From NCBI RefSeq assembly GCF_004016445.2, contig NZ_SADT02000001.1:2089630-2153629 (forward strand): 64,000 nucleotides of DNA, in the 5' to 3' direction. This stretch comes from Mesorhizobium sp. M2E.F.Ca.ET.219.01.1.1. Its GTDB lineage: Bacteria > Pseudomonadota > Alphaproteobacteria > Rhizobiales > Rhizobiaceae. Under the pieces are notes generated by a model that saw only the letters and a list, made by a program, of their open reading frames with translations, was not told the DNA's origin and did not search any database. The position numbers and the translations under genes were made by a program. Shown one piece after another: positions 38,431-50,686 of the stretch (its first letter is position 1; the number at the start of each line of letters is the position of its first letter).

Positions 38431-38478
38431 CGATCGACTTCGTCGACATACAAACGATCGGCGTTGTCGATGTATCAG
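38431..38478. repeat. 24-bp imperfect tandem duplication at a convergent junction
   Basis: Two 24-base units (38431-38454, 38455-38478) both begin CGATCG and continue with matching words (TCGTCGACATAC versus TTGTCGATGTAT). The second reaches into the 3' end of moeA. Confidence 0.5.
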
Positions 38479-39680
38479 CGCAGCATAAGCACGCTGCATT
38501 CGGCGCCGGCTTCCGCGGCCGGAGCGAAGGGCTCGCGCACGATCAGGCCGTTGGCGTCGGCGAGCATCCTGAGCATCGAGGAATCTTGGATGCCGAAGGC
38601 GGTCGCGTTCAGCGCGCCGGCATCTTCGCGCACGACGGCGCGAACATAGTCCTGCCTGAGATCGTTGGCCGGCATCGCGGCGCCCAGCCTGGCCGTTCGC
38701 ACGTCCTGCCTGAAATTGCGGCCGCCGAGCCGGGCAAGCAGCGGCTTCAGGAAGAGCTGCGAGCAGACGATGCTTGCCACCGGATTGCCTGGCAGGCCGA
38801 TGCAGCGGACATTGCCGAGCCGGCCGAACATCAACGGTTTGCCGGGGCGCATTGCGATCTTCCAGAAGTCGAGCCGCATGCCTTCGCCGGTCAGCACGTC
38901 ATGGATCAGGTCGTGATCGCCGACCGAGGCGCCGCCCAGCGTGACGATGACGTCGGCGCCCGCCTCGACCGCTTTCCGGACCAGCGCGGCGATCGACTCC
39001 TTGCGGTCGGCGGCGATGCCGAGATCGAGCGCCCGCGCGCCGACCGACTGGGCGGCGGCGGCAACGCCATAGGCATTGGAGGAAATGATCTGATCTGGGC
39101 CGAGCGTGCTGCCCGGCGGCAGCAATTCATCGCCGGTGGCGATGATCGCGACCACCGGCTGGCGCACGACATTCAAGGCAGGGTGGTTGGCAGAAGCCGC
39201 CAGCGAAAGAGCCGGCGCATCGAGCAAGCGACCTTTTTCGAGCAGCACATCGCCCTCGCCGAAGTCGAGCCCGCGGCGACGGATGTTGCGTCCTCCCGCG
39301 GTCGGTTCCGTCACTTCGATCTTGCGGTTGCCGAGGTCGCGGACGTTTTCCTGGATGACGATGGTGTCGGCGCCTTCAGGCAGTGGCGCGCCGGTGAAGA
39401 TGCGTACGGCCTGGCCTTCGCCGACTGTTCCGGAGAAGCCGCGCCCGGCAGGCGCCATGCCTGTCACTTCCAGTTGCGCTGGCGCTGAAGCGACGTCGGC
39501 GGAACGCGCGGCATAGCCGTCCATCGCGGAGGCGTTGAATGGCGGCTGCGTGCGCAAAGCCACGACCGGTTCCGCCAGGACCCGCCCCGCCGCTTCCGCC
39601 AGCGGAACGCTCTCACCGGGCAAAGGGGATGCGCCGTCGAGCAGGCGCGCGAGCGCTTCGGCGACCGGTACCAGCGCCAT
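38475..39680 (-). CDS. moeA: Molybdopterin molybdotransferase MoeA
   Basis: 401 residues. MoeA inserts molybdate into adenylated molybdopterin. Blocks: SAMDGYAARSADV near the N-terminus, GAPLPEGADTIVIQE, VGDHDLIHDVL in the MoCF domain preceded by VTLGGAS, and MRPGKPLMFGRLG with GLPGNPVAS. Its ATG overlaps the moaC stop (TGATG), so it is translated from the ppiD-trpDC-moaC transcript. Confidence 0.97.
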   Translation of the reverse strand: MALVPVAEALARLLDGASPLPGESVPLAEAAGRVLAEPVVALRTQPPFNASAMDGYAARSADVASAPAQLEVTGMAPAGRGFSGTVGEGQAVRIFTGAPLPEGADTIVIQENVRDLGNRKIEVTEPTAGGRNIRRRGLDFGEGDVLLEKGRLLDAPALSLAASANHPALNVVRQPVVAIIATGDELLPPGSTLGPDQIISSNAYGVAAAAQSVGARALDLGIAADRKESIAALVRKAVEAGADVIVTLGGASVGDHDLIHDVLTGEGMRLDFWKIAMRPGKPLMFGRLGNVRCIGLPGNPVASIVCSQLFLKPLLARLGGRNFRQDVRTARLGAAMPANDLRQDYVRAVVREDAGALNATAFGIQDSSMLRMLADANGLIVREPFAPAAEAGAECSVLMLR

Positions 39681-40156
39681 CAGGAACCGACCTTGTAGTC
39701 ACCCGACTTGCCGCCGGTCTTCTCGACCAGCCGGATGCCGGAAATCACCATGCCGCGGTCCGCCGCCTTGGCCATGTCGTAGATGGTGAGGCAGGCGACC
39801 GAGGCGGCGGTCAGCGCTTCCATCTCTACCCCCGTCTTGCCGGTGACACGGGCGAGCCCCGTGACCTTGAGGCCGGGCAGCGCACGGTCCGGCTCGATCT
39901 CGACAGCGACCTTGGTCAGAAGCAGCGGATGGCAAAGCGGGATCAGCTCATGCGTCTTCTTCGCCGCCATGATGCCGGCGATGCGGGCGGTGCCCAGAAC
40001 ATCGCCCTTCTTGGCGTCGCCGGCCAGAATCATCTCCAGCGTTTCCGGCCGCATCGAGACAAAACCTTCGGCGATCGCCGTGCGGGTCGTCTCGGCCTTG
40101 TCGCCGACATCGACCATGTTGGCTTCGCCCTTGGCGCCAAGATGGGTGAGGGCCAT
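39680..40156 (-). CDS. moaC: Cyclic pyranopterin monophosphate synthase MoaC
   Basis: 158 residues. MoaC converts the MoaA product to cPMP in molybdenum cofactor synthesis. Typical blocks: [32 protein letters not shown] and [26 protein letters not shown] 40156 is taken because MALTHL starts the recognisable protein; the longer frame is a shadow of trpC. It follows trpC by 2 bp. Confidence 0.97.
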   Translation of the reverse strand: MALTHLGAKGEANMVDVGDKAETTRTAIAEGFVSMRPETLEMILAGDAKKGDVLGTARIAGIMAAKKTHELIPLCHPLLLTKVAVEIEPDRALPGLKVTGLARVTGKTGVEMEALTAASVACLTIYDMAKAADRGMVISGIRLVEKTGGKSGDYKVGS

Positions 40157-40158
40157 GC

Positions 40159-40971
40159 TCAGATGGCCTCGGCCGGCGCCTTGCCCGTCAGCAGAAGCCC
40201 GGTCGCCGCGGCCACGTCCGCCTGCCGCATCAGGCTCTCGCCGACGAGGAATGTACCGATCTTGCTCTTCTCCAGCCGGCGGCAATCCTGATGGGTGAAG
40301 ATACCGCTTTCGCTGACCAGCAGCCGGTCCGCCGGCACCATGGCGGCCAGACGCTCCGAAACATCGAGGCTGGTCTCGAAGGTTCTCAAATCGCGGTTGT
40401 TGATGCCGATCAGCCGCGACGACAAGGTAAGCGCGCGCCGCATTTCCTTTTCGTCATGCACCTCGATCAGCGCGTCCATGCCGAGCTCGAAGGCGGTCGC
40501 TTCCAATTCCCTGGCCAGCGCGTCGTCGACGCTAGCCATGATGATCAGGATCGCATCGGCGGCCCAGGCGCGCGCTTCGTGGACCTGATAGGTGTCGAAG
40601 AGAAAATCCTTGCGCAGGGCCGGCAGGCGCACGGCTGCCCGCGCGGCCGTCAGGAATTCCGGCGCGCCCTGGAAGGATGGCGCGTCGGTCAGTACCGAAA
40701 GACAGGCGGCGCCACCTTTCTGATAGGCCCTGGCGAGAGCCGGCGGATCGAAATCGGCTCGGATCAGGCCCTTGGACGGGCTCGCCTTCTTGATTTCGGC
40801 GATCAACGCGAAGTTCCCGGACCTGCGCTTTGCCTCCAGGGCCGCGAGAAAGCCGCGCGGCGCGTCCGCGTCCTTCGCACGCGCCTTGATTTCGGCCAGA
40901 GGCACGCGCCCCTTTGCCGCGGCGATCTCTTCGCGCTTATAGGCTTCGATCTTGCGCAGGATGTCCGACAA
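40159..40971 (-). CDS. trpC: Indole-3-glycerol phosphate synthase
   Basis: 270 residues, TIM barrel closing the ring of CdRP to indole-3-glycerol phosphate. Blocks: [52 protein letters not shown] and [12 protein letters not shown]. The start appears to be TTG at 40971, four bases after the trpD stop; no in-frame ATG exists nearby, and homologues start [11 protein letters not shown]. Sits in the ppiD-trpD-trpC-moaC-moeA operon. Confidence 0.95.
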   Translation of the reverse strand: MSDILRKIEAYKREEIAAAKGRVPLAEIKARAKDADAPRGFLAALEAKRRSGNFALIAEIKKASPSKGLIRADFDPPALARAYQKGGAACLSVLTDAPSFQGAPEFLTAARAAVRLPALRKDFLFDTYQVHEARAWAADAILIIMASVDDALARELEATAFELGMDALIEVHDEKEMRRALTLSSRLIGINNRDLRTFETSLDVSERLAAMVPADRLLVSESGIFTHQDCRRLEKSKIGTFLVGESLMRQADVAAATGLLLTGKAPAEAI

Positions 40972-40975
40972 GGCC

Positions 40976-41986
40976 TTATCCGTTCGAAATCTCGACAAGC
41001 TTGTCCAGCACCGCAAGAGCGCGGCCACTGTCGATCGCTTGCGCTGCCGCCGCGATACCGTCGGCAAGCGTCGTCGCCTTGCCGGCCACAACCAGACCGG
41101 CGCCGGCGTTCATCAGCACCGTGTCGCGATAGGCGCCGGCGGCGCCACCCAACATATCGCGCAATTGCTTGGCATTATAGGCTGCGTCGCCGCCGCGCAG
41201 CTCTTCCTTGGTGTGCCGCTTCAGCCCGAAGGCTTCCGGCGTCAGGGTGAAGGTGCGGATCTCGCCGCCGGCAAGCTCCGCAACCTGGGTCTCGCCCGTG
41301 GTTGTGATCTCGTCATAGCCATCGCCATGGACGACCCAGGCGTGCTCGGCGCCCAGCGCCTTCAGCGTCTCGGCCACCGGCATGATCCATTCCGGCAGGA
41401 AGACGCCGACCATCTGGCGGCTGACGCCGGCGGGGTTCGACAGCGGTCCAAGCAGATTGAAGATGGTGCGCGTGCCGAGCTCGACGCGGGTCGGCCCGAC
41501 ATGCTTCATCGCCGGATGATGCGCCGGCGCGAACATGAAGCCGACACCGGCTTCGTGAATGCAGCGGCCGATCATCTCCGGCGAGATATCGATCTTGACG
41601 CCCAGCGCCGTCAGCACATCGGCGGAGCCGGTCAGCGAGGACAGGCCGCGATTGCCATGCTTGGCGACTGGCACGCCGGCGGCGGCGATGACGAAGGCCG
41701 AAGCGGTCGAGATGTTGACCGAGTGCGAATTGTCGCCGCCGGTGCCGACGATGTCGATGGCGCCGTGCGGTGCCTCGACACGCAGCATCTTGGCGCGCAT
41801 CGTGGCGACCGCGCCGGATATCTCGCCTACCGTCTCGCCACGCACGCGCAGCGCCATCAGGAAGCCGCCGATCTGGCCGGGCGTCGCGTCGCCCGACATG
41901 ATGATGTCGAACGCCTCGCGCGCCTCTTCGAAAGACAGCGCGGTGCCGGTCGCGACCTTGGCTATGTGTGTCTTCAGCTCGCTCAT
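40976..41986 (-). CDS. trpD: Anthranilate phosphoribosyltransferase
   Basis: 336 residues. Transfers phosphoribose from PRPP to anthranilate. Blocks: [22 protein letters not shown] (PRPP binding), [21 protein letters not shown] and [18 protein letters not shown]. The ATG at 41986 overlaps the ppiD stop (ATGA). Kynureninase nearby produces the same anthranilate substrate, though it is not in this operon. Confidence 0.97.
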   Translation of the reverse strand: MSELKTHIAKVATGTALSFEEAREAFDIIMSGDATPGQIGGFLMALRVRGETVGEISGAVATMRAKMLRVEAPHGAIDIVGTGGDNSHSVNISTASAFVIAAAGVPVAKHGNRGLSSLTGSADVLTALGVKIDISPEMIGRCIHEAGVGFMFAPAHHPAMKHVGPTRVELGTRTIFNLLGPLSNPAGVSRQMVGVFLPEWIMPVAETLKALGAEHAWVVHGDGYDEITTTGETQVAELAGGEIRTFTLTPEAFGLKRHTKEELRGGDAAYNAKQLRDMLGGAAGAYRDTVLMNAGAGLVVAGKATTLADGIAAAAQAIDSGRALAVLDKLVEISNG

Positions 41987-43878
41987 CGTGTCTGTGCTTG
42001 CGAAACGGCGTTCGGGTCGATGCGGACGTTGTATTGCGACTGCAGCTGCGCCACCAGCTGGTCGAGCAGGTCGTCGGACATGCCGGCGCCGAAGGATTTC
42101 TGCGCCTCGTCCGGCACGGTGCTGCCGTCGGCGCCAGCCGGCTCGAAGACCTCGGCGACCTTGAACAGGATCTGGCCGTCGCCGGTGGGCGAGGGGATCA
42201 GCCCGGTGCCGCCTTCGCCGACGCCGAACATGGCCGCGGCACCCTCCTTGCCGAAATCGGCATCGTCGGCTTCGCGCTTCAGGCCGCGCTTGGTCTGTTT
42301 GTCGAGCTTGAGCTCGCCGGCGATGACGTCGAGCGTGGTGCCGGACTTGAGGCGCTTCTCGAGCTCCTTAGCCTTCGCGTCGAGCCGCTTTTCGGTCTCG
42401 GCTTCGGTCCAGTCGGCCACGACCTTCTTGCGGACCTCATCCAGCGTGCGGTCGCGCGCCGGCGTGATCGACTGCACCTCGTAGAAGACGAAACCGTTGT
42501 CGGCGGTCGTCAGGGCTTCATTCTCGGTATTGGGCTCGGCCGCGAACACTGCCTTGATGAGATCGGCCGATTGCGGCAGGTCGTTGACAACAGTGCCGTC
42601 CGGCCGCTGGCCGGTGCGGTCGATAGCGTCGATGGTGACGACCTTGAGCTTCAGCTTGTCGGCGGCCTGGGCAAGCGAGGCGCCCGAGGCGCGGGTGTCC
42701 TCGTAGCTGTCATGCACGTCGAGCAGGATGCGGCTTGCCTCGCCGAGCGCCAGGTCCTTGCGGATCTGGTCGGACACTTCCGAAAGCGGTTTCACGACCT
42801 GCGGCTTGATCTCGGTGACGCGCAGGAGCACGGGACCGAAAGCGCCCTGGACGACCTGGCTTACCTCGTTGGCATTGAGCGAGAAGGCCGCGTCGGCAAC
42901 CGCCTTGTCGGCGATCTTGTCCTTGGAAAGCGTGCCGAGCAGCGTGTCGGCCTGCGTCTTGCCTTCGGCGGTGACGAGCTTGTCGAAGGTGGCGCCAGCC
43001 TTCAGCGAATCCAAAGCCGCCTTGGCCGCGTCCGGCGTCTTGAACACCAGCTGATCGATGGTGCGCATCTCGGGCGTCGTGTAGCGCGCGACATTCTTCT
43101 TATACTCGTCGCTGACCTGCTGGTCGGTCACCGCGGATGGATCCGTGATGTCCTGCGGTTCGAGCCGGACATAGGAGAACTTGCGGTATTCCGGCGCGGC
43201 GTAGTTCTTCTTGTTGGCGTCGAAATAGGCATTGAGGGCGATGTCGGACGGAGCCTCGATCGGCTGCACAAGCGTCTTGGGCAGCACGAGGTAGTCGATC
43301 GTGCGATCCTCCCCGCGATAGAGCGAGACCGCCTTCAAGAAGGTCTGCGGAACCTTGAGGCCGTCGGAGATCGCCTCGACGATCTGCTGGCGCACAGCCA
43401 CCTGCGAGCGGTTCCTGAGATAGTCCTCCGGCCGCATGTCGAGCTGGCGAAGGAGATACTCGAAGGTGCGGCGATCGAACTGGCCGCTGGGGCCCTTGAA
43501 GGCCGGATCCTCGCGCGTCAGCTCCGCCAGCCGGTCCTTGGAAAGGCCGAGGCCCAGCTTGCGCGCCTGTTCATCGAGCACGGCGCCCGAAACGAGCTGC
43601 GCCAGCACCTGATTGTCGACGCCGAGCAGCTTGGCCTGTTCCTGGGTAACGCGCTGGCCATATTGCTGGGAAAGCAGGCTGAGCTGGCGATTATAGGCCA
43701 GGCGGTACTCGTTGATCGAGACCTCGGTGCCGCCGGCGGTGATCACCGCGTGATGGCCGCCCAGCACGCCACCCACCATGCGTGTGGTGGCGCCCCAGGC
43801 GAGGAAACTCACCACCAGCAAGGACAGCAACGCCTTCGCGACCCAGGTGCCCGCCGCGCTTCTCAATATACCAAGCAT
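41983..43878 (-). CDS. Peptidylprolyl isomerase PpiD-like (SurA_N domain)
   Basis: 631 residues, similar in size to E. coli PpiD (623). One N-terminal membrane anchor (about residues 15-38) with the body in the periplasm; SurA_N/chaperone region from about 45, and a parvulin-type segment near 240-370. It helps fold exported proteins at the Sec translocon. The N-terminus [20 protein letters not shown] is typical of rhizobial PpiD. First gene of its operon, divergent from tpiA by 143 bp. Confidence 0.92.
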   Translation of the reverse strand: MLGILRSAAGTWVAKALLSLLVVSFLAWGATTRMVGGVLGGHHAVITAGGTEVSINEYRLAYNRQLSLLSQQYGQRVTQEQAKLLGVDNQVLAQLVSGAVLDEQARKLGLGLSKDRLAELTREDPAFKGPSGQFDRRTFEYLLRQLDMRPEDYLRNRSQVAVRQQIVEAISDGLKVPQTFLKAVSLYRGEDRTIDYLVLPKTLVQPIEAPSDIALNAYFDANKKNYAAPEYRKFSYVRLEPQDITDPSAVTDQQVSDEYKKNVARYTTPEMRTIDQLVFKTPDAAKAALDSLKAGATFDKLVTAEGKTQADTLLGTLSKDKIADKAVADAAFSLNANEVSQVVQGAFGPVLLRVTEIKPQVVKPLSEVSDQIRKDLALGEASRILLDVHDSYEDTRASGASLAQAADKLKLKVVTIDAIDRTGQRPDGTVVNDLPQSADLIKAVFAAEPNTENEALTTADNGFVFYEVQSITPARDRTLDEVRKKVVADWTEAETEKRLDAKAKELEKRLKSGTTLDVIAGELKLDKQTKRGLKREADDADFGKEGAAAMFGVGEGGTGLIPSPTGDGQILFKVAEVFEPAGADGSTVPDEAQKSFGAGMSDDLLDQLVAQLQSQYNVRIDPNAVSQAQTR

Positions 43879-44021
43879 GCATACTTCCGAGTTTTGCGCA
43901 TTTTCGCATGCGCCGAGTTTGAAACAAGCGCAATAGCGCCCTTCCGGTCCACTGTCGATTGCTTTGTGACCTGATTTTGGTAGTGAGGGCGCTGCTTAAT
44001 GTCGCTCGGAGAACGCGTCCC

Positions 44022-44789
44022 ATGACCCCTGGAATCCGCCCGCTTGTCGCCGGCAACTGGAAAATGAACGGCACCAGCGCCTCGCTCAACGAGCTGCGGT
44101 CGATCGGCAACGGGTTCATGAGCGGACTCGACGCCGAGACCGAAGCGGTGGTGTGCGTGCCGGCGACGTTGCTCCAGCGCGCGGCCGAGATCCTGTCGCG
44201 CACGCCGGTGCGGGCCGGCGGAGAGGATTGCCATCCCAAGGAAAGCGGCGCGTTTACCGGCGAGATTTCCGCCGAGATGCTGAAGGATGCCGGCGCGAGC
44301 CACGTCATTGTCGGCCATTCCGAGCGCCGCGAACTGTTCGGTGAGGACGACGCGATGGTCCATGCCAAGGCTTCGGCCGCCTGGCGGGCAGGGCTGGTGG
44401 CCATGATCTGCATCGGCGAGACGCGCGCCGAACGCGAGGCGGGCGCCACGCTCGATATATTGTCGCGTCAGCTCGAGGGCTCCGTCCCGAGCAGCGCCAC
44501 CGCGGCGAACACCATCATCGCCTATGAGCCGGTGTGGGCGATCGGCACCGGCCTGACCCCGACGGCGGCCGACGTCGCCGAGGCGCATGCGCATATCCGC
44601 GGCAAGCTGACCGGCTTGCTCGGCGATGCCGCGGCCAGGATGCGCATTCTCTATGGCGGCTCGGTCAAGCCGTCCAACGCGGTGGAACTGCTCGGCGTAG
44701 AGAATGTGGATGGCGCGCTGGTCGGCGGCGCCAGCCTGAAGGCGGCCGACTTCCTCGCTATCGCGGAAGCCTACATGAACATTGCCTAG
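44022..44789 (+). CDS. tpiA: Triosephosphate isomerase
   Basis: 255 residues. Interconverts DHAP and glyceraldehyde 3-phosphate. Catalytic residues sit in VAGNWKMNG (Lys14), [14 protein letters not shown] (His) and [13 protein letters not shown] (Glu); phosphate-binding [12 protein letters not shown] and [11 protein letters not shown] follow. ATG 44022 is chosen because the longer frame lies in the shared divergent promoter region. Confidence 0.98.
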   Translation: MTPGIRPLVAGNWKMNGTSASLNELRSIGNGFMSGLDAETEAVVCVPATLLQRAAEILSRTPVRAGGEDCHPKESGAFTGEISAEMLKDAGASHVIVGHSERRELFGEDDAMVHAKASAAWRAGLVAMICIGETRAEREAGATLDILSRQLEGSVPSSATAANTIIAYEPVWAIGTGLTPTAADVAEAHAHIRGKLTGLLGDAAARMRILYGGSVKPSNAVELLGVENVDGALVGGASLKAADFLAIAEAYMNIA

Positions 44790-44950
44790 AGACCGTCGCC
44801 CGGGCTTCCGCGGCATAAATCGTTGTATTGGCCGCATTGCTTCCCATATTCCCGGCCACGGGCTTGGAAATGCCGCCAAAGCATTGTAAGGAGCCGCCTC
44901 CAAAACACCGGTCGTATGCGCGGCCGCGCAAGGCCTCGCCAGGATAAATT

Positions 44951-45457
44951 ATGGAAACCGTACTGATCGTCATCCACCTCATGGTCGTGCTCGCCCTTGT
45001 CGGCGTGGTGCTGCTGCAGCGCTCCGAAGGCGGCGGCCTGGGCATCGGCGGCGGTTCCGGTTTCATGACCGCGCGAGGTGCTGCGAATGCGCTGACTCGC
45101 GCGACGGCGATCCTGGCGGCTGCGTTCTTCGTGACATCGCTGGCGCTGTCGATCCTTGCCCGCTACGGCGAAAAGCCGATCGACATTCTCGACCGTCCGG
45201 CGACGTCGAGCCAGGGCAGCGGCGTGCTCAACCAGCTGCCGGGTTCCAATGGACCGGTGGGCACCTCCAAGCTCGCGGCTCCGGCCAGCGGCACGGCTCC
45301 CGCGGCTCCGTCGGGCGGTACGACGACCACGACGCCTCTTGCCAACGGCAGCACTGCGCCTGCGCCGGCTCCGGCGACAATGCCTGCTCCGGCTGCGCCG
45401 GCGCCGGCAACCAACGGCGTCACACTGCCGGTCACCCCGCAGGTTCCGAACCAATAG
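44951..45457 (+). CDS. secG: Preprotein translocase subunit SecG
   Basis: 168 residues. SecG supports SecYE-dependent export. Two membrane helices (about 1-20 and 52-72) flank the conserved VLLQRSEGGGLGIGGGSGFMTARGAANALTRATA. The tail after about residue 80 is a low-complexity Ala/Pro/Thr stretch, about twice the length of E. coli SecG, a feature of many alphaproteobacteria. AGGATA precedes the ATG. Confidence 0.95.
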   Translation: METVLIVIHLMVVLALVGVVLLQRSEGGGLGIGGGSGFMTARGAANALTRATAILAAAFFVTSLALSILARYGEKPIDILDRPATSSQGSGVLNQLPGSNGPVGTSKLAAPASGTAPAAPSGGTTTTTPLANGSTAPAPAPATMPAPAAPAPATNGVTLPVTPQVPNQ

Positions 45458-45472
45458 CCGGCCAAGGACCGG

Positions 45473-45507
45473 GCCGCGACCTGTTGTTCTTTGAACACAG
45501 TCGCGGC
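45473..45507 (+). terminator. Hairpin after secG
   Basis: GCCGCGAC (45473-45480) and GTCGCGGC (45500-45507) enclose an inner GTTC/GAAC stem, giving a long hairpin with two bulged bases. No T run follows on the plus strand. Confidence 0.45.
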
Positions 45508-45672
45508 AAATGCGCGTCCGATCACAAAGATTCAACTGGGCGTGGCGCCTGCCTCAGCTTGAGGCGGTGACGGCTAATCGATTATAGATTGCGCGCGGCA
45601 CATTATCGGCGTCCTTGGGGGGCGCCGGGCGACGCCGTGGGCAACTTGCTTTTGAACAATCGGATCTTCGCC

Positions 45673-46803
45673 ATGCAGCTTCGCAGCTTCATCCTCCTGG
45701 GAGTCTGTGCCGTCCTCGGCATGGGTTCCGCGGCCTTTGCCGGACCGGCAAACCTGGCCACTTCCCCGTCGGTAGAGACGACCGACGCAATTCCAGTCGT
45801 CGCCGCCAAGAGCGACGCATCGCAGCTGAAGCTTCTCAAGAAGAAGAAAAGCCCGACCTCGGACGACCTTGCGCAGATCAGCAAGCTCGAGGCCAAGATC
45901 GCGGCCGACAAGGAGGCCGCCAAGGAAAAGGCGCTCGAGGCTCGCAAGCTGGCGATGCGGGAAGCGGCGAAGGCCAAGGCGGACGCAGCGCGCCAGGAAT
46001 GGATCGCCAAGAAGGGCGGCGGGGCGGCCGCATCTGAAGTCGCCGCCGCCAAACCGGCCAAGAAGACCACCAATATCCTCGCGCCGCTGGAGCCGATAGC
46101 GCCGCTCGGTCAGGTCAAGGCCGAAGAGCCGATCCCCGCCGAAGCCATGAACATCACCGCCACCGGCAACAATGGCGAGCTCCGCAGCGAGCAACCCGGG
46201 CAGAAGCAGACGAGCAGCGGCGGGCTGTTCGCAGGCCTGTTCGGCGGTGCCTCGGTGTCTTCGATCAGCTATCTGCCAGAGACCCGCGCACTTGATTCGG
46301 CGCTCGCCAAAAAGGACGCCAAGCGGCCGTTCAAAGTGAAGCCCGAATTCGTGCCGCAGGACGTCATGTTCACCGGCTATGAGCCGGGCACCATCGTCAT
46401 CGACACCAGTGCCCGCCGCCTCTACCTCGTCGAGTCGTTTTCCACTGCCCGCCGCTACGCCATCGCCGTCGGCCGCGAAGGCCTGCAGTTCAAGGGTACC
46501 GTGGCGGTCGGAGACAAGCAGGAATGGCCGCGCTGGATCCCGACGCTCGATATGCAGAAGCGCGAGCCGAAGCACTATGGCCAGTACAAGGACGGCATGC
46601 CCGGCGGCGGCGAGAACCCGCTCGGCGCGCGCGCCATCTATCTCTATGACGGCAAGAAGGACACGCATCTGCGCATCCACGGCACGATCGCGCCGCAGTC
46701 GATCGGAACCAGCGCTTCGAACGGCTGCTTCCGCATGATCAACGAGCACGTCATGGACCTCTACAGCCGCGTCAAGATCGGCACCAAAGTTGTTATTATA
46801 TAA
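45673..46803 (+). CDS. L,D-transpeptidase (YkuD family)
   Basis: 376 residues with a signal peptide (MQLRSFILLGVCAVLGMGSAAFA). A Lys/Ala-rich helical linker (about 45-130) precedes the C-terminal YkuD domain, which has LRIHGTIAPQSIGTSASNGCFRM: the His and the nucleophile Cys of the SxGCxR motif. Such enzymes make 3-3 peptidoglycan cross-links or attach proteins to peptidoglycan. ATG 45673 gives the signal peptide; upstream in-frame sequence does not. A strong terminator follows, so it is transcribed apart from pyrG. Confidence 0.92.
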   Translation: MQLRSFILLGVCAVLGMGSAAFAGPANLATSPSVETTDAIPVVAAKSDASQLKLLKKKKSPTSDDLAQISKLEAKIAADKEAAKEKALEARKLAMREAAKAKADAARQEWIAKKGGGAAASEVAAAKPAKKTTNILAPLEPIAPLGQVKAEEPIPAEAMNITATGNNGELRSEQPGQKQTSSGGLFAGLFGGASVSSISYLPETRALDSALAKKDAKRPFKVKPEFVPQDVMFTGYEPGTIVIDTSARRLYLVESFSTARRYAIAVGREGLQFKGTVAVGDKQEWPRWIPTLDMQKREPKHYGQYKDGMPGGGENPLGARAIYLYDGKKDTHLRIHGTIAPQSIGTSASNGCFRMINEHVMDLYSRVKIGTKVVII

Positions 46804-46844
46804 CAACTGGTCGTTATCATCTGACGCGTTGAATCATACTGCCG

Positions 46845-46875
46845 AAAGGGCCGGCACCGCCGGCCCTTTTGTTTT
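46845..46875 (+). terminator. Rho-independent terminator after the L,D-transpeptidase
   Basis: Perfect 10-bp stem AAAGGGCCGG with CCGGCCCTTT, loop CACCG, then TTTTGTTTT. A 15-bp palindrome TGCCGATCATCGGCA follows at 46888-46902. Confidence 0.88.
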
Positions 46876-46971
46876 GAATAGTGAAAATGCCGATCATCGG
46901 CACCGGCGCCATTTTGGGAAAAAGCCTTCGCGGCGGTTTTTTCTCTGGCGGAATCAATCAGGCCGCGTTAA

Positions 46972-48612
<1,641 letters not shown>

Positions 48613-48634
48613 ACCATCGGCTGGCGAACCAGCT

Positions 48635-49180
48635 ATGCAAACCTATGTCGCGCTGCTCTACAGCATAGGCCTCGGCGAGGGCCGGCGCCTCGTTATGTCG
48701 GACTTCAAGGCGATGGCCGAAGGTCTCGGCTTCAACAATATCCGCACGCTGGTATCGACCGGCAACCTGGTCTTCGAGGCGCGAGCTGGCGAAATTTCGA
48801 GACTTGAGCGTCGGCTGGAAAAGGCCTTCGAGAAAACTTTCGGCCGCCATGTCGATATTATCGTGCGCCGCGCAGAGGATTGGTTGAAGCTCGCGGCGTC
48901 TAATCCGTTCCCTGCCGAATCGGCGGAAGCCGGCGACCAGGTCGCGATTCGGGTGATGCGCCAACCTGTCGCCGACGAAGCGCTATCGGGACTTCAGGCC
49001 CGCGCGGCCGACGATGAGAAGGTGCTTTTGGTCGACGGCGACATTTGGCTTGTCTTCTCACGCGAGCGGCCGAACTCGCGGCTGCTTGCAGCCGCCAATC
49101 ACAAGCGATTCGGCGTCGGCACGTCGCGAAACTGGAACACAGTGCGCCGGCTGGCGGAGATGGTCGGCACTAGGCAGTAG
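48635..49180 (+). CDS. DUF1697 domain-containing protein
   Basis: 181 residues, soluble. Matches DUF1697: YVALLYSIGLGEGRRLVMSDFKAMAEGLGFNNIRTLVSTGNLVF. In most members the Ser-Ile after Leu-Leu-Tyr is Arg-Gly-Ile-Asn-Val; here it reads YSIGLG. Function unknown. It follows pyrG closely and may be cotranscribed. Its stop lies in the left arm of a 13-bp inverted repeat. Confidence 0.88.
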   Translation: MQTYVALLYSIGLGEGRRLVMSDFKAMAEGLGFNNIRTLVSTGNLVFEARAGEISRLERRLEKAFEKTFGRHVDIIVRRAEDWLKLAASNPFPAESAEAGDQVAIRVMRQPVADEALSGLQARAADDEKVLLVDGDIWLVFSRERPNSRLLAAANHKRFGVGTSRNWNTVRRLAEMVGTRQ

Positions 49181-49223
49181 GCGCGAGAGCCTGCTATCGC
49201 CTACTGCCTAATTCCTACTGCCT
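49171..49223. repeat. Inverted repeat plus third copy at the DUF1697-permease junction
   Basis: TAGGCAGTAGGCG (49171-49183) and CGCCTACTGCCTA (49198-49210) form a perfect 13-bp stem; a further CCTACTGCCT follows at 49214-49223. Likely a bidirectional terminator between convergent genes. It resembles the lpxB-gltA junction in design. Confidence 0.65.
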
Positions 49224-49228
49224 CACTT

Positions 49229-50686
49229 TCAAGCCTTTGCCACCTTTGCACCCGCGCCGAGCGCCATGGTGCGCAGGACGTAATAGACGGCGCCGGCGAT
49301 GGCCACACCGAAGAACCAGCCATAGACGCCCCACCAAGCGGGCAGCCAGTTGGTGAAGTTGGGCAGGACCGAGGAGAAGATCGCGCCGATGCCGGCGGCG
49401 ATGAAGGCGTTGACGTGCCAACCGCTTTGGAAGCGGAACTCGCCGTCCTCGCGGTAGAGCGCTTCGACATCGACCTCGCTTTTGCGGATCAGGTAATAGT
49501 CGACCATCATCACGCCGAAGATCGGCCCCATCGTCGCGCCGATGATGCCGACGAAGTGCGCTGCGCTGCCTTCCCACGGCGCGAAGGGATAGAGCACCAG
49601 CGCAATCAATGCCGCGATGTAGCCGCCTTTCTTGAAGTCGATCTGGCGCGGGAAGACATTGGAGAAGTCGAAGGCCGGCGAAACGAAATTCGCCACCACG
49701 TTGATGCCCAACGTCGCCACCGCGAAGGTGAGCGCGGCAAGGGCTGCCAGGAACCAGCTGTCGAACTTGGCCGAGATCTGGTCGGGGTGGAGCAGCACTT
49801 CATGGTAGACGTCGTAGGCGGCGATCGTCGTGACGCCGGCGACCAGCGAGAACAGGATGAGGTTGACCGGAAGGCCCCAGATGTTGCCCTTGCGCAGCGC
49901 TGCATTGTCCGGCGCGTAGCGGGCGAAATCGCAGAAGTTGAGATAGAGCGCCGAGAAATAGGTTACCCAGATCGCGGCGGCACCGAAGAGCGCGGTCCAA
50001 GATCCCGGATCGCCCGGAATGCCGGCATCGGCGGTCTTGTCGCGCAGCACATCCATCGGGATGTCGCTGGTGAAAGCGAAGCTGCCCGACTTCACGCAGA
50101 GATAGATCGCAAGCAGCAGCATCATCACCCAGACGGCGGGGCCGGCCCAATCCTGGAAGCGGCGCACGGTCTCCATGCCTTTCTGGATGATCAGGAGCTG
50201 CAGCGCCCAGATGACGACGAAGCAGATCACCTCAAGGGTCGAGTGCCCCAAAAGATGCGAGCTCTTGTTGAACTCGTCGAACCATTGCAGGCGCGTCAGC
50301 AGCGCCACGATGGCGCCCGATGCGGCTGCCGTCTGGGCACCGTACCAGAAGCAGGCGACGATGGCGCGCACCAGCGCCGGAATGTTGGCGCCCCAGATGC
50401 CGAAGGAGGCACGGGCAAGCACGGGGTAGGGCACACCGGTCTTCACGCCGGCATAGCCGACCATGTTCATCAGCGCGTAGATGATCAGCGAGCCGATGCC
50501 GATGGCGATGATGAAGTTGACGAAGCCGCCGCAGAACAGAAACAGGCTGGCCGCCAGATAGTAGCCCCAGAGGCTGTGGACGTCCGAGGTCCAGACATTG
50601 AAGATCGAAAACGGTCCCCAGTTCCTGACCGTTGCGGGTGCCAGATCCTCGTTATAGAGGTCAGGCGATGCGCCTTGAATGGTCAT
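49229..50686 (-). CDS. NCS1 family nucleobase/hydantoin/allantoin permease
   Basis: 485 residues with about 12 membrane segments. NCS1 signatures: YNEDLAPATVRNWGPFSIFNVW near the N-terminus, then GANIPALVRAIVACFWYGAQT, as in Mhp1, and ALYLNFCDFARYA. The family brings in cytosine, uracil, allantoin or hydantoins with cations; no catabolic genes adjoin, so the substrate is open. ATG 50686 has AAGGGGAA just upstream; 39 further in-frame residues are rejected. Confidence 0.92.
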   Translation of the reverse strand: MTIQGASPDLYNEDLAPATVRNWGPFSIFNVWTSDVHSLWGYYLAASLFLFCGGFVNFIIAIGIGSLIIYALMNMVGYAGVKTGVPYPVLARASFGIWGANIPALVRAIVACFWYGAQTAAASGAIVALLTRLQWFDEFNKSSHLLGHSTLEVICFVVIWALQLLIIQKGMETVRRFQDWAGPAVWVMMLLLAIYLCVKSGSFAFTSDIPMDVLRDKTADAGIPGDPGSWTALFGAAAIWVTYFSALYLNFCDFARYAPDNAALRKGNIWGLPVNLILFSLVAGVTTIAAYDVYHEVLLHPDQISAKFDSWFLAALAALTFAVATLGINVVANFVSPAFDFSNVFPRQIDFKKGGYIAALIALVLYPFAPWEGSAAHFVGIIGATMGPIFGVMMVDYYLIRKSEVDVEALYREDGEFRFQSGWHVNAFIAAGIGAIFSSVLPNFTNWLPAWWGVYGWFFGVAIAGAVYYVLRTMALGAGAKVAKA

